This document shows positions 32,758 to 41,541 of a stretch of 64,000 bases of DNA, one piece after another. The notes under the pieces are model-generated. The model was not told the DNA's origin. It saw only the letters and a list, made by a program, of their open reading frames with translations, and searched no databases. The translations under genes and the position numbers were made by a program. Every line of letters begins with the position of its first letter. Within the stretch, counting starts at the first letter, position 1. This DNA comes from Hydrogenophaga flava NBRC 102514 (GTDB taxonomy: Bacteria > Pseudomonadota > Gammaproteobacteria > Burkholderiales > Burkholderiaceae_C): NCBI RefSeq assembly GCF_001571145.1, contig NZ_BCTF01000019.1:49174-113173 (forward strand), written 5' to 3'.

Positions 32758-34299
32758 TCAGCGCAACGCCAGCGACTCCCGCTTCCAAGCCGCATCCGGC
32801 CAGCGGCTGAACGGCCCCAGCGCCTCGGCGTCGAAGGCGGTGCGTTCTGGTGTGAGCGTGGCCACCTTCACCACCTCGAAGCGGCGAATCGTCTTGCCTT
32901 CGGCCAGGGCCTCGCGCGCCACCAGCATGCGCTGGCCACCGGGTTCCCAGCCGGCGAACTCGGCGTAGCCGGTGCCAGGTTGCAGCGCGGCGGGCGGCAG
33001 CACCTGCACGGCCCAGCCGCTTGCGTCCTTCCTGAACACCCACAGCTCGCGCCAGCCGTCGACCGGCTGCACCGCCAGCGCCAGCGCCGTGCCTTCGCGG
33101 TTGGGCGCGGCCGAGGCGGCCCAGACCTGGCCCCAGCTGCACCGTTCGGCCAGTGCGGGTGCGTCGGCCTTGGCTTTCGGGTCGCGCAGGCTCACGCAGG
33201 TCTGACCGTCGTCGGCACGGCGGGTGGCGACGGTCAGGCGGCCCGATGCGGGCACGGCCGGCGCGGCGGCCCAGCGCACGGCGTTCACGCGCACGGCGGC
33301 GGCGTGGAAGCGCGCGAGGTCGTCGTCGACCAGCTCAGCCTTCTCGATGCGGCCGATGGCGTCGATGGCGCGTTGCGCCGCCTGGCGCGCGGTGTCGGCC
33401 TGGTTGCGCTGGGCGCGGGCGTAGGCGATGCGGCTCCACACCTCGGCCTGGCGCGTGGCGATGCGGGCGCGCCAGTGGGGCACGAGCGCCGGTGCGTCGG
33501 CGTGGGCCAGCAGGTCGGCCAGGCCTTCGTCCAGCGCCTCGCGGTCGGCGATGCGGGCCGGCTGTTCCAGGCACTCGGCGCGGGTCAGGGCCAGCGCGGC
33601 GCGGGCCTTCTGTTCGGCGCTGGCTGCGGGCAGGACCAGCAGGCGGCGCCAGGCATCGCCTTCGTAACAGATGTTCATGCGGCCATCCTGTTCCCGTGTG
33701 GTCAGCTCGACACCGTGGCGGCGCGCCACGTCCAGGTGCGCCGTCAGCAGCGGGTCGTCGGCGCGGCCGGTGCCGGCGGTGGCGCGTTCGGCCAGGCGCT
33801 CGGCCTGGCGGCCGATGGCGTCCATCACGGCCGCGCCGGGCGGCCCCTGCAGCGCGGCGGTGGGCAGGGCCTGGATGGCGGCGGCGGCCAGCGCCAGGCC
33901 CAGCGGCTCTGCGCCGGGCTGTTCGCTCACGAAGCTCATCAGAGCCAGCAGCTGCGGCGCCTCGGCGGCGTCGCCGGCCACGCGCATGAGCTGGGTGGCG
34001 CGCACATAGCCGCCGCGCTCGCGGTGGTGGTCCCAGACCTGCAGGAAGTCGCCCTGGGCGCCGCGGATCTCCAGCGCCTCGCCGCGCCAGAGCAGGGTCT
34101 GGCTGGCGGCGCTGTCGCTGGGCGCGGCGCGCAGGACGACCTTGTCGCGCGTCACCAGGCCGACGGCAGCGGCCGGCGCGGACGCGGTGGTGGTGGTGGC
34201 GGCGCGGACCGTGGCGGTGTAGAGCGTGGCGGCCAGCGCGATGGCCAGGGTGCCGGCCCAGAGGTAACGGGCCCAGCGGGTTTTGGGTTTGAAGCTCAT
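32758..34299 (-). CDS. Membrane-anchored SH3-like-domain protein of unknown function
   Basis: A 513-residue protein. A signal-anchor helix (ARYLWAGTLAIALAATLYTATV, about 11-32) is followed by a bacterial SH3-like domain (VTRDKVVLRAAPSDSAASQTLLWRGEALEIRG...GYVRATQL, about 48-105). A long helical region follows, then a beta-rich C-terminal half with a pair of Cys (ADDGQTCVSL, LAERCSWGQVW) that looks like repeated blades. No catalytic motif is seen. It starts immediately after the SPFH gene stop, with GGGGAG inside that gene's last codons, so the two form an operon. The 3' end meets that of rtcR only 3 bp away. Confidence 0.72.
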   Translation of the reverse strand: MSFKPKTRWARYLWAGTLAIALAATLYTATVRAATTTTASAPAAAVGLVTRDKVVLRAAPSDSAASQTLLWRGEALEIRGAQGDFLQVWDHHRERGGYVRATQLMRVAGDAAEAPQLLALMSFVSEQPGAEPLGLALAAAAIQALPTAALQGPPGAAVMDAIGRQAERLAERATAGTGRADDPLLTAHLDVARRHGVELTTREQDGRMNICYEGDAWRRLLVLPAASAEQKARAALALTRAECLEQPARIADREALDEGLADLLAHADAPALVPHWRARIATRQAEVWSRIAYARAQRNQADTARQAAQRAIDAIGRIEKAELVDDDLARFHAAAVRVNAVRWAAAPAVPASGRLTVATRRADDGQTCVSLRDPKAKADAPALAERCSWGQVWAASAAPNREGTALALAVQPVDGWRELWVFRKDASGWAVQVLPPAALQPGTGYAEFAGWEPGGQRMLVAREALAEGKTIRRFEVVKVATLTPERTAFDAEALGPFSRWPDAAWKRESLALR

Positions 34300-34300
34300 C

Positions 34301-35602
34301 TCATTGCTCCCCGTCGTCGTCGGGCAGTTCGGTGTTGCGCGGTGCGGCGGCGACGTTGCCCAGCAGGTTGCCGCCGATGAAGCCACCACTGTTGGGCGGC
34401 GCGATGATGACCTGCACCTTGTCGCTCAGGCGGTCGGCCATGGTCTTCTGGATCAGCAGCGGGTGCTTGGTGATCAGCGCGCCCTCCATCGCCATCTGTT
34501 CGGCGTTGACCTTGCCGATGTTCTTGAGGCGGTAGGCCTCGGCGTCGGCCAGTTTCTGGCGCGCTTCGGCCTCGCCCTCGGCCTCAATGCGGCGCGCCTG
34601 GGCCGCACCCTCGGCCTGCTTGACGCGCGAGACGCGCGCGGCCTCGGCTTCGAGCTGGCGCTGTTCGATCTGGCGCTGCTTGAGCGGCAGCACGTGTTTC
34701 ATCGCCTCTTCCTGCGCCTTGGCCGCGATCACCTGTTCACGCGCAGCGGCCTCGGCCTCGACCTCGCGCCGTGCCTTCTCGGCCGTGGCGGTCAGCTCGC
34801 TTTCTTTCACCTGCTTCTCGCGCAGCTCCAGCGTGTAGCGCATCTTCTCGGCCGACAGGCCTTCGGTCAGCAGCACCTCCATGCCTCGACGGTAGTCCTC
34901 AGGCAGGTCGATCTTGCCGATGTGCACCGAGCGCAGCAGCAGGCCATCGGTCTTCAGGCGCTCGCGGATCTGGGTTTCGATGTCCTGCTCGATCTGGGCG
35001 CGCTGCGAGGAGAAGATCTCGCGCACCGTGTGGCGGGCGACGATCTTGTAGACCGTGGCCTGCACCGCGGGCTCGACGATCTGGCCGTCGATGTCCTTCG
35101 GGTAGCTCAGCGCCTTCGCGCCGCCGATGCGCGAGGGGTCGATGGCGTAGCGCACCCGCAGGTCCATGCCGATGGACAGGCCTTCCACCGTCTGCGCCGG
35201 GGCGGGGCCGTCGGCCGTGGCCATGGCGACGGCCATCCAGGTGCGGTCCTGCAGCGACAGCGTGGCGAGCTGGTGCAGGCCGGGCCACACCCAGACGGGG
35301 CCTTCGCGCCAGACGCTGGTGTCGCCGGTCAGGTTGTTGGTGCGCAGCGCCAGATGGCCGGGTTCCAGCGGCTGCACCGGCGGGTGTTTCACCAGCGTCC
35401 ACGCAGCGCCGGTGGCGATGGCGGCGGTGCCCAGGGTGAGCAGCACGGGGCGCAACGGGTAGGGCTGGCGCGGGGCGCGGTCCACCGCGTCGGTGCCCAC
35501 GGTGTCATCGCCCGCGTCGGCGGTGGCGATGCGCCCCCCCCGCAGCCATTGCGCCAGGGCCAGGCGGGTGGAACGGGTGAGGGTCTTGAGTCGGTGCAGC
35601 AT
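34301..35602 (-). CDS. SPFH/band-7 (prohibitin-like) membrane protein
   Basis: A 433-residue protein. One membrane helix (RPVLLTLGTAAIATGAAWTL, about 51-70) is followed by the SPFH domain (from GHLALRTNNLTGDTSVW to IGKIDLPEDYRRGME). A long Ala/Glu/Arg-rich coiled coil (about 285-385) comes next, then a short Gly-rich tail ending NTELPDDDGEQ. Such proteins build large oligomeric membrane scaffolds. Band-7 proteins have been reported as scaffold modules in bacterial RNA-repair systems. Here the gene pair lies next to rtcR but is transcribed separately, so functional linkage is only an inference. Confidence 0.88.
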   Translation of the reverse strand: MLHRLKTLTRSTRLALAQWLRGGRIATADAGDDTVGTDAVDRAPRQPYPLRPVLLTLGTAAIATGAAWTLVKHPPVQPLEPGHLALRTNNLTGDTSVWREGPVWVWPGLHQLATLSLQDRTWMAVAMATADGPAPAQTVEGLSIGMDLRVRYAIDPSRIGGAKALSYPKDIDGQIVEPAVQATVYKIVARHTVREIFSSQRAQIEQDIETQIRERLKTDGLLLRSVHIGKIDLPEDYRRGMEVLLTEGLSAEKMRYTLELREKQVKESELTATAEKARREVEAEAAAREQVIAAKAQEEAMKHVLPLKQRQIEQRQLEAEAARVSRVKQAEGAAQARRIEAEGEAEARQKLADAEAYRLKNIGKVNAEQMAMEGALITKHPLLIQKTMADRLSDKVQVIIAPPNSGGFIGGNLLGNVAAAPRNTELPDDDGEQ

Positions 35603-35769
35603 GGTGTCCTCCGGGTGTTGTGGCCGGCGTTCCCAACCGCGGGTTCGCCATGCCCTGCATCGTTCCGGAGTGGCGCGGAAGTCTCAATGCGGCCGCCGGG
35701 CGGGTTTGCCGCCGGCCCCGGAAGAAAAACTCACAGGGGCCCATCCCGGGGCGCTTCGATAATCGGCCC

Positions 35770-36462
35770 ATGCCCACCGTTGCCGTGATCGAAGACGACC
35801 GCCCCACCAGCGACCAGCTGGCCGGCTGGATCCAAGCCGCCCGCCCGGAGCTGACCGTGCACCAGTGGTTCGACCGCGACAGCGCCGAGGCCGCGCTGGC
35901 GCGCGAGCGCTACGACCTGGTGGTGCTGGACATCGAGCTGGGCCGCGAGCGGCACGCGGGCGTGGCCATCATCAACACCATCAACAAGCTGCACCAGGGC
36001 ACGCCGGTGCTGGTGGTCTCGGCAATGCCGGCCGCCATCTACCGCAGCATCATGAAGGCGCTGGACGCCTGGGACTACCTGCAGAAGACCACCTTCGACG
36101 AGGCCGAGTTCGTCGAGACCTTTCTGGACATCCTGCGCAGCGCGCGCTCGCAGAAGGGCGCCGAGCCGGCGGCCGCGGCCGACGACGAACTGAGCCTGGA
36201 CCCACTGTGGCAGCGCTCGCCCACCTGGCGCGGGCAGCGCATCAACCTGCCGCTGACGGCCCAGCGCATCCTGGCCGTGCTGGTGCAGCACAAGGGCCAG
36301 ACGGTGAGCTACGAAGACCTGTTCGAGGTGGTCAAGAGCGGGCGCAACCGCGACAACGTGCGCAAGCACGTGAGCGCGATCCGCGACGCGTTCCGCGATC
36401 TGGACCCCACGTTCGACGCGATCGAGAACGTCCCCATGCGCGGCTTCCGCTGGTCAAGATGA
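35770..36462 (+). CDS. Response regulator with OmpR-type winged helix
   Basis: A 230-residue two-component regulator. The receiver domain has the acidic pair VIEDDRP, phospho-acceptor Asp54 (LVVLDIEL) and the Lys of DYLQKTTF. The C-terminal ~85 residues are a trans_reg_C winged helix (RINLPLTAQRILAVLVQHKGQTVSYEDLFE...NVPMRGFRW). The receiver's Ser/Thr switch reads VLVVSAMP. The ATG at 35770 is used. Its stop overlaps the kinase start (ATGA), so kinase and regulator are made in step. Target genes are not evident; the divergent SPFH operon shares its promoter region. Confidence 0.9.
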   Translation: MPTVAVIEDDRPTSDQLAGWIQAARPELTVHQWFDRDSAEAALARERYDLVVLDIELGRERHAGVAIINTINKLHQGTPVLVVSAMPAAIYRSIMKALDAWDYLQKTTFDEAEFVETFLDILRSARSQKGAEPAAAADDELSLDPLWQRSPTWRGQRINLPLTAQRILAVLVQHKGQTVSYEDLFEVVKSGRNRDNVRKHVSAIRDAFRDLDPTFDAIENVPMRGFRWSR

Positions 36463-38609
36463 AGTTCGGCCCGCTGGACCTGCCCTCGCTGCCGGCGCTC
36501 ACGCTGCCGCGGCTGCCGCTGGCGGCGTTCCGGCGGCGCATCGTGTTCCACGGCGTGTTCCTGCTGCTGGCGCTGGCGGTGGTGGGGTTGGCGCTGACGC
36601 TGCTGGCCGAAGAGAAGCAGCGCGCGCGGGCGCGCTACGAGGCGGGCTTCCGGCAGACGCTCTCCACCCTGGCCGCGCAGCTGCGCCACCCGACCGGGCA
36701 GCTCGCGCTGATCAACGCCGACGCGGTGGCGCCTTCGGCAGCCGGGCTCTCGCCGGTGGTGCTGCCGTTCTCGGCGCTCGACTACTCCGACCCGTTCAAG
36801 GCGCGGCAGGCGGTGGAGATGAGCGGCTGCGCGGTGCACTGGCCGGACGACGGCGGGCAGCTGTGCGTGGGCGTGGGCAACAGCGCGTACGCGGGCGGCG
36901 TGGTCTACCTGGTGGCCGACCTGGTGCTGCCGCCCGCGGTGGCGCGCGAGAAGGGCACGCTGGAACTGGGCCCTGTGAGCCACGCGGTGATCCGCGCCGA
37001 GACCAGCGCGGGCTCCGAGCGCTGGGTCGCACCCTTCGAGGCGCCGGGCGACGCGCCGGCCGACCTGGGCGACGGCGGGCTGCGCGGCCGCATCACCGGC
37101 TTCGCGGGCGAGGGCACGCTGCTGGTCAAGGGCTCACTGCCGGTGCGCGATTTCCGCGGCTGGCTCTGGCAGGAAGCGGGTTGCGCGGTGCCGGGCCAGG
37201 CCCTGCCGGACTGCGCACGCCGCAGCCTGCTGTCGCTGCGCGTGCCGGTCGAGGCCTGGCGCAAGGCGCTGTTTGCGAAAGGCCCGCGCACCTGGCCGCC
37301 CGCCGACCTGGCGCAGACGCGGCTGCAGCTGCAGTGGGTGGCGCCGGGCGGGCAGGTGCTGTTCGACAGCGCGCGGCCGGACGCGGTGCAGCCGTTTTCG
37401 CTGCAGCAACTGGCGGGCACGCTGTCCGAGGGCGAGGTGCTGCGCATCGAACGCCTGGGTGGCAGCACGCCGCAGCTGGTGACGCAGCTGCGCGGCCAGG
37501 CGCAGGGCGAGGGCGTGGCCGCGCCCTGGCTCACGCGCCTGATCCTGCGGCTGCCCTCCAGCGACATCCGCACGCAGGTGCAGGCCAGCGAGACCGTGAG
37601 CACCTCGAGCGGCCGCTACCAGCTCAGTCTCAGCGGCGAGCTGGCCAGCGTGGACCGCAGCCTGAGCGCGACGGCCACGCGCGTGAGCGGTTTCGTCGGC
37701 GCGATGCTGGCCGCCATCTTCCTGGCCTGGCTGGTGATCGAGCTGGGCCTGATCCGGCCAGTGGCGCTGCTGACCAAGCGCGCGGCGGCGCTGAACTACA
37801 ACATGCAGGACCCGCAGGTGGAGCGGCGGCTGGGCGAGCTGGAGGTGCGCGACATGGCTGGCCGCGACGAGATGGGCATCCTCGCGAGCACGCTGGCGGC
37901 GCTGCTCCAGCGGGTGAAGGAGGGCGTGCGGCGCGAGCACCTGCGCAACGAGCAGGAGCGCGACATGTGGCACGCGGTGGGCCACGAGATCATGTCGCCG
38001 CTGCAGTCGCTGATGGTGCTGCACGGCGACGCGGCCGACCCGAGCCACCGCTATGTGCACCGCATGCAGCAGGCGGTGCGCGTGCTCTACGGCACGGCCT
38101 CGCCGAGCGAGGCGATCACCGCGGCGACGGTGGAGGTGGACGCACTGGACCTGGACACCTTCCTGCGCCACGTGGCCGAGAACGCGCCGTATGCGGGTAT
38201 CGCCGACGTGGTCTACGCGCCGGCCGGCGCGCCGGTCTGGGTGCAGGCCGACGAACACTCGCTGGAGGACGTGGTGACCCATGTGCTGCGCAACGCCGAC
38301 CGCTTCCGCCCGGCCAGCACGCCGGTGACGCTGGCGCTGTCGGGCCTGGGCGAGGCGATGGTGGCGCTGGCAATCCACAACACCGGCCCGCCGATTCCCG
38401 AGGCGCTGCTGGACAAGATTTTCGACTACGGCGTGAGCGACGGCGCGGCCAGCGGCGCGCAGGGCGAGGGCCGCGGACAGGGCCTGTTCGTCGCGCGCAC
38501 CTACATGGCCAAGATGGGTGGCACCATCACGGCCGCGAACGCCGCAGACGGCGTCACCTTCACCCTGCGCCTGCCACGCGCCACTTCACGGGCTTCCACT
38601 TCTGCATGA
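36459..38609 (+). CDS. Sensor histidine kinase
   Basis: A 716-residue membrane kinase. The first transmembrane helix is IVFHGVFLLLALAVVGLALTLL (about 28-49). A large periplasmic sensor of ~380 residues follows, then the second helix FVGAMLAAIFLAWLVIELGLI and a HAMP linker. The phospho-acceptor is His509 in AVGHEIMSPLQSL, an atypical H-box with HEIM in place of HELR. The HATPase has VTHVLRNADRF as N-box and GEGRGQGLFVARTYMAKMGG as G2 box. It overlaps the response regulator upstream and a DEDDh exonuclease downstream, both by ATGA. The sensor domain is not one I recognise. Confidence 0.9.
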   Translation: MKFGPLDLPSLPALTLPRLPLAAFRRRIVFHGVFLLLALAVVGLALTLLAEEKQRARARYEAGFRQTLSTLAAQLRHPTGQLALINADAVAPSAAGLSPVVLPFSALDYSDPFKARQAVEMSGCAVHWPDDGGQLCVGVGNSAYAGGVVYLVADLVLPPAVAREKGTLELGPVSHAVIRAETSAGSERWVAPFEAPGDAPADLGDGGLRGRITGFAGEGTLLVKGSLPVRDFRGWLWQEAGCAVPGQALPDCARRSLLSLRVPVEAWRKALFAKGPRTWPPADLAQTRLQLQWVAPGGQVLFDSARPDAVQPFSLQQLAGTLSEGEVLRIERLGGSTPQLVTQLRGQAQGEGVAAPWLTRLILRLPSSDIRTQVQASETVSTSSGRYQLSLSGELASVDRSLSATATRVSGFVGAMLAAIFLAWLVIELGLIRPVALLTKRAAALNYNMQDPQVERRLGELEVRDMAGRDEMGILASTLAALLQRVKEGVRREHLRNEQERDMWHAVGHEIMSPLQSLMVLHGDAADPSHRYVHRMQQAVRVLYGTASPSEAITAATVEVDALDLDTFLRHVAENAPYAGIADVVYAPAGAPVWVQADEHSLEDVVTHVLRNADRFRPASTPVTLALSGLGEAMVALAIHNTGPPIPEALLDKIFDYGVSDGAASGAQGEGRGQGLFVARTYMAKMGGTITAANAADGVTFTLRLPRATSRASTSA

Positions 38610-39226
38610 ACCGCATCGCCGTCATCGACTTTGAAACCACCGGCACTTCGCCGAACCTAGGCGACCGCGCGACCGAGGTCGCGATCGTGATGACCGAGGG
38701 CGGGCGGGTGGTGGACCGGTTCCAGAGCCTGATGAATGCGGGTGTGCGCATCCCGTCTTTCATCACGCAGCTCACCGGCATCACGAACGCGATGGTGCAG
38801 GCCGCGCCGCCGGCGGCGCAGGTGATGGCCGAGGCCGCGCGCTTCGTGGGCGACGCGCCGATGGTGGCGCACAACGCGGGTTTCGACCGGCGCTACTGGC
38901 AGGCCGAGCTGGCATTGTGCGGGCTGCCCGCCATGCAGCCTTACGCCTGCACGGTGCTGCTCTCGCGCCGGCTGTACCCGGATGCGCCGAGCCACAAGCT
39001 GGGGCAGCTGGTGGACTGGTTCGGCCTGCCGCGCACGGGCAAGGCGCACCGGGCGCTGGCGGACGCGGAGATGGCTACGGAGCTGCTGGGGCGCATCCGG
39101 CACGACCTGATGTTGAAGCACGGCGTGGCGCGACCGGACCACGCGTTTCTGTGTGCCTTGCAGGCGTGTTCCAAGGCCGCGCTGCCAAAGTTTTTTGTCC
39201 GGCAGGCAGCGGCCCTGATGGCCTGA
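38606..39226 (+). CDS. DEDDh 3'-5' exonuclease (DnaQ/epsilon-like)
   Basis: A 206-residue RNase T/DnaQ-fold exonuclease. The catalytic residues are Asp8 and Glu10 (VIDFETTG), Asp in MVAHNAGFDRRYW, and His/Asp in HRALADAEM. The family includes polymerase III proofreading subunits and oligoribonuclease-like enzymes. A basic and aromatic C-terminal tail of about 40 residues (LMLKHGVARPDHAFLCALQACSK) follows the domain. Its ATG overlaps the histidine kinase stop, so it is co-translated with a two-component system, an unusual partnership. RNA or DNA substrate cannot be decided. Confidence 0.88.
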   Translation: MNRIAVIDFETTGTSPNLGDRATEVAIVMTEGGRVVDRFQSLMNAGVRIPSFITQLTGITNAMVQAAPPAAQVMAEAARFVGDAPMVAHNAGFDRRYWQAELALCGLPAMQPYACTVLLSRRLYPDAPSHKLGQLVDWFGLPRTGKAHRALADAEMATELLGRIRHDLMLKHGVARPDHAFLCALQACSKAALPKFFVRQAAALMA

Positions 39227-39255
39227 GTGGGCTGTCCCGTTGTCTGCGTGCGGCT

Positions 39256-41367
39256 TTATTTGGGCCGCACAGCGTCGGCCGTGCCCTGGATGAAGGCCTT
39301 GATCTTCTCCACGTCGCTTTCGCTGAGCTTGCCCTGGAAGTTGGGCATGCCGCGGCTGACCAGTGCCCCGGTCAACACCGTGTCCTTCAGGTTTGAGATC
39401 ACCACCGGCGACGAGTAGCCCAGGTTCGGGATGTTGCCGCCGCGGTCCACCGCCGGCACGCCATGGCAGAAGGCGCAGTTCTGCACATACAGCGCCGTGC
39501 CGGCTTGCACGTCCTTCGGGTCGTAGGACACACCCTTGAGCATCTGGCCCAGGCGGTATTCGACAAAGTCGGGCCGCTTGGCCTTGCCGCCGATGGCGAA
39601 GGTGTAGACCGTGCCTGGGCCGGCGCGGTCCGAGTGGCGGGCGGCCAGGCCGTACACGCCACCCCAGCCGACGGCAATCGACACGTACTGCTGACCGTCG
39701 ACTTCATAGGTGGCCGGCGCAGCCACCACACCCGTGCCAGTGGGGGCTTCCCACAGCTTGGTGCCGTTGCGCGCGTCGTAGGCCACGAAGCGCCCGTCTG
39801 CCGTGCCCTGGAACACCAGGTTGCCTGCGGTGGTCAGCGTGCCGCCGTTCCAGGGGCCCACATGGTCGACCTTCCAGGCCGGCGCCTGCTTCACCGGATC
39901 CCAGGCCACGAGCTGGCCGAAAGGCTTGCTCTTGGGCGGTTCGGCGTTGAGCACCTTGCCCAGGTTCCAGCCCAGGCCGCTGTGCGGCTCGAACACGTTC
40001 TGCGCGTTGAACTTCCACTCCTTGTTGTCGAGCATGGTCACCGGCACGCCCTGCACCGGCATGTAGGCCAGGCCGGTCTGCGGGTTGAACGACATCGGAT
40101 GCCAGTTGCGCGCACCAAAGGCGCTGGGAATGATCTCGGTGGGACGGTCCGCCACGCGCGCGATGTCGGTCTCGATCGGTCGACCGCTCTTGTCGTAGCC
40201 CTTGGCCCAGTTGACCTCTGTGAAGTTCTGGGCCGAGATGAACTCGCCGTTGGTGCGGTCGATGACGAAGAAGAAGCCGTTCTTGGGCGCGTGCAGGATG
40301 ACCTTGCGCTTCTTGCCCTGCAGCGTCAGGTCGGTGAGGATCATCGGCTGGGTGGAGGTGAAGTCCCAGTTGTCGCCCGGGGTCTCCTGGTAATGCCAGA
40401 CGTACTGGCCGGTGTCGGGGTTGAGCGCGACGATGGACGCCAGATAGAGGTTGTCACCGCCGGCCGGGCTGCGCTTTTTCTGCGCCCAGGGGCTGCCGTT
40501 GCCGGTGCCCACGTACATCAGGTTCAGCTCGGGATCGAAGGTCATGGTGTCCCAGGCCGTGCCGCCACCGCCGAACTCCCACCACTTGCCTGCGGGGTCC
40601 CAGGTCTTGGCCGCCTTGGCCATGGACTCGTCCTCGAAGGGCTTGGACGGATCGCCTGGCACCGTGAACCAGCGCCAGGCCTGCTGGCCCGACTCGGCGT
40701 CGTAGGCCGTGATGTAGCCGCGCACGCCGTACTCGGCGCCGCCATTGCCGATGATCACCTTGCCCTTGAACACGCGCGGTGCCCCGGTGATGGTGTAGCT
40801 GAACTTGCGGTCGATGATGGTGTCGACCTCCCAGGACTTCTGGCCGGTGGCGGCGTCGATGGCGATCAGGCGGCCGTCGTACGAGGCCACATAGACCTTG
40901 CCTTTCCACACCGCCACCCCGCGGTTGACCACATCGCAGCAGCCCTTGTAGCCCGCGCCCCGGTCCACCTGCGGGTCGTACACCCACAGGCGCTTGCCGG
41001 TGCGCACATCGATCGCATGCACCACGCTCCAGCTGGCCGAGACGAACATGACGCCGTCCACCACCACGGGCGTGGCCTCCACCCCGCGGTTGCTCTCCAG
41101 GTTGTAGGACCACACCAGGCCCAGGTCCTTGGCGTTTCCAGCGTGGATCTGCTTGAGCTGGGAGAAGCGCGCCTCGCTGTAGTCCAGCCCGTAGCTGGGC
41201 CAGTCCTTGGTGGTCCTGGCATTGGCGACGATGGCCGCGCCGTCGACACGCGCAGTGGCCGCACGGATGTGTTCGGGCGAGCCTTTGGCAGGTACCTGGG
41301 CGATGGCGGGTGGCGTGAGGCAGAGCACGGCGCCGAGCGCACACACGGCCCTGTGGAACAAGTTCAT
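39256..41367 (-). CDS. PQQ-dependent quinohaemoprotein alcohol dehydrogenase
   Basis: A 703-residue periplasmic enzyme with a signal peptide (AVCALGAVLCLTPPAIA, cut near AIA-QV). It has an eight-bladed PQQ propeller and a C-terminal cytochrome c domain with haem motif C631AFCH635. The vicinal disulfide of PQQ enzymes is seen in GYKGCCDVVNRG, and propeller repeats such as DAATGQKSWEV recur. Electrons pass from alcohol to PQQ to haem. The ATG at 41367 has CAGGAG upstream. It belongs to the type II (ethanol/tetrahydrofurfuryl) group. The divergent gene encodes its likely regulator. No PQQ synthesis genes lie in the window. Confidence 0.92.
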   Translation of the reverse strand: MNLFHRAVCALGAVLCLTPPAIAQVPAKGSPEHIRAATARVDGAAIVANARTTKDWPSYGLDYSEARFSQLKQIHAGNAKDLGLVWSYNLESNRGVEATPVVVDGVMFVSASWSVVHAIDVRTGKRLWVYDPQVDRGAGYKGCCDVVNRGVAVWKGKVYVASYDGRLIAIDAATGQKSWEVDTIIDRKFSYTITGAPRVFKGKVIIGNGGAEYGVRGYITAYDAESGQQAWRWFTVPGDPSKPFEDESMAKAAKTWDPAGKWWEFGGGGTAWDTMTFDPELNLMYVGTGNGSPWAQKKRSPAGGDNLYLASIVALNPDTGQYVWHYQETPGDNWDFTSTQPMILTDLTLQGKKRKVILHAPKNGFFFVIDRTNGEFISAQNFTEVNWAKGYDKSGRPIETDIARVADRPTEIIPSAFGARNWHPMSFNPQTGLAYMPVQGVPVTMLDNKEWKFNAQNVFEPHSGLGWNLGKVLNAEPPKSKPFGQLVAWDPVKQAPAWKVDHVGPWNGGTLTTAGNLVFQGTADGRFVAYDARNGTKLWEAPTGTGVVAAPATYEVDGQQYVSIAVGWGGVYGLAARHSDRAGPGTVYTFAIGGKAKRPDFVEYRLGQMLKGVSYDPKDVQAGTALYVQNCAFCHGVPAVDRGGNIPNLGYSSPVVISNLKDTVLTGALVSRGMPNFQGKLSESDVEKIKAFIQGTADAVRPK

Positions 41368-41473
41368 GGGTTGTCTCCTGTGGGATGAGGCTGCGCCTCT
41401 GGTTGTTGTCTGTCCTCTTTCATTGTGGGAATTTGGGCGCCGCCGATCACGTCCGGGTTTTCCCGGTGGGAAA

Positions 41474-41494
41474 AGTGTTCTGCGGTGGAACACT
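41474..41494. promoter_or_regulatory. Palindromic operator between PQQ dehydrogenase and regulator
   Basis: AGTGTTC-TGCGGTG-GAACACT: a perfect 7-bp inverted repeat with a 7-bp spacer, centred between the divergent dehydrogenase and the GAF-Fis regulator. GTGTTC/GAACAC half-sites are typical for Fis-type regulators of the AcoR group. It probably binds the regulator 41542-42744. Confidence 0.6.
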
Positions 41495-41541
41495 CACCCA
41501 CACCGCCGCTTCGGACGCGAGACTTCGCCCCCACCACCACC

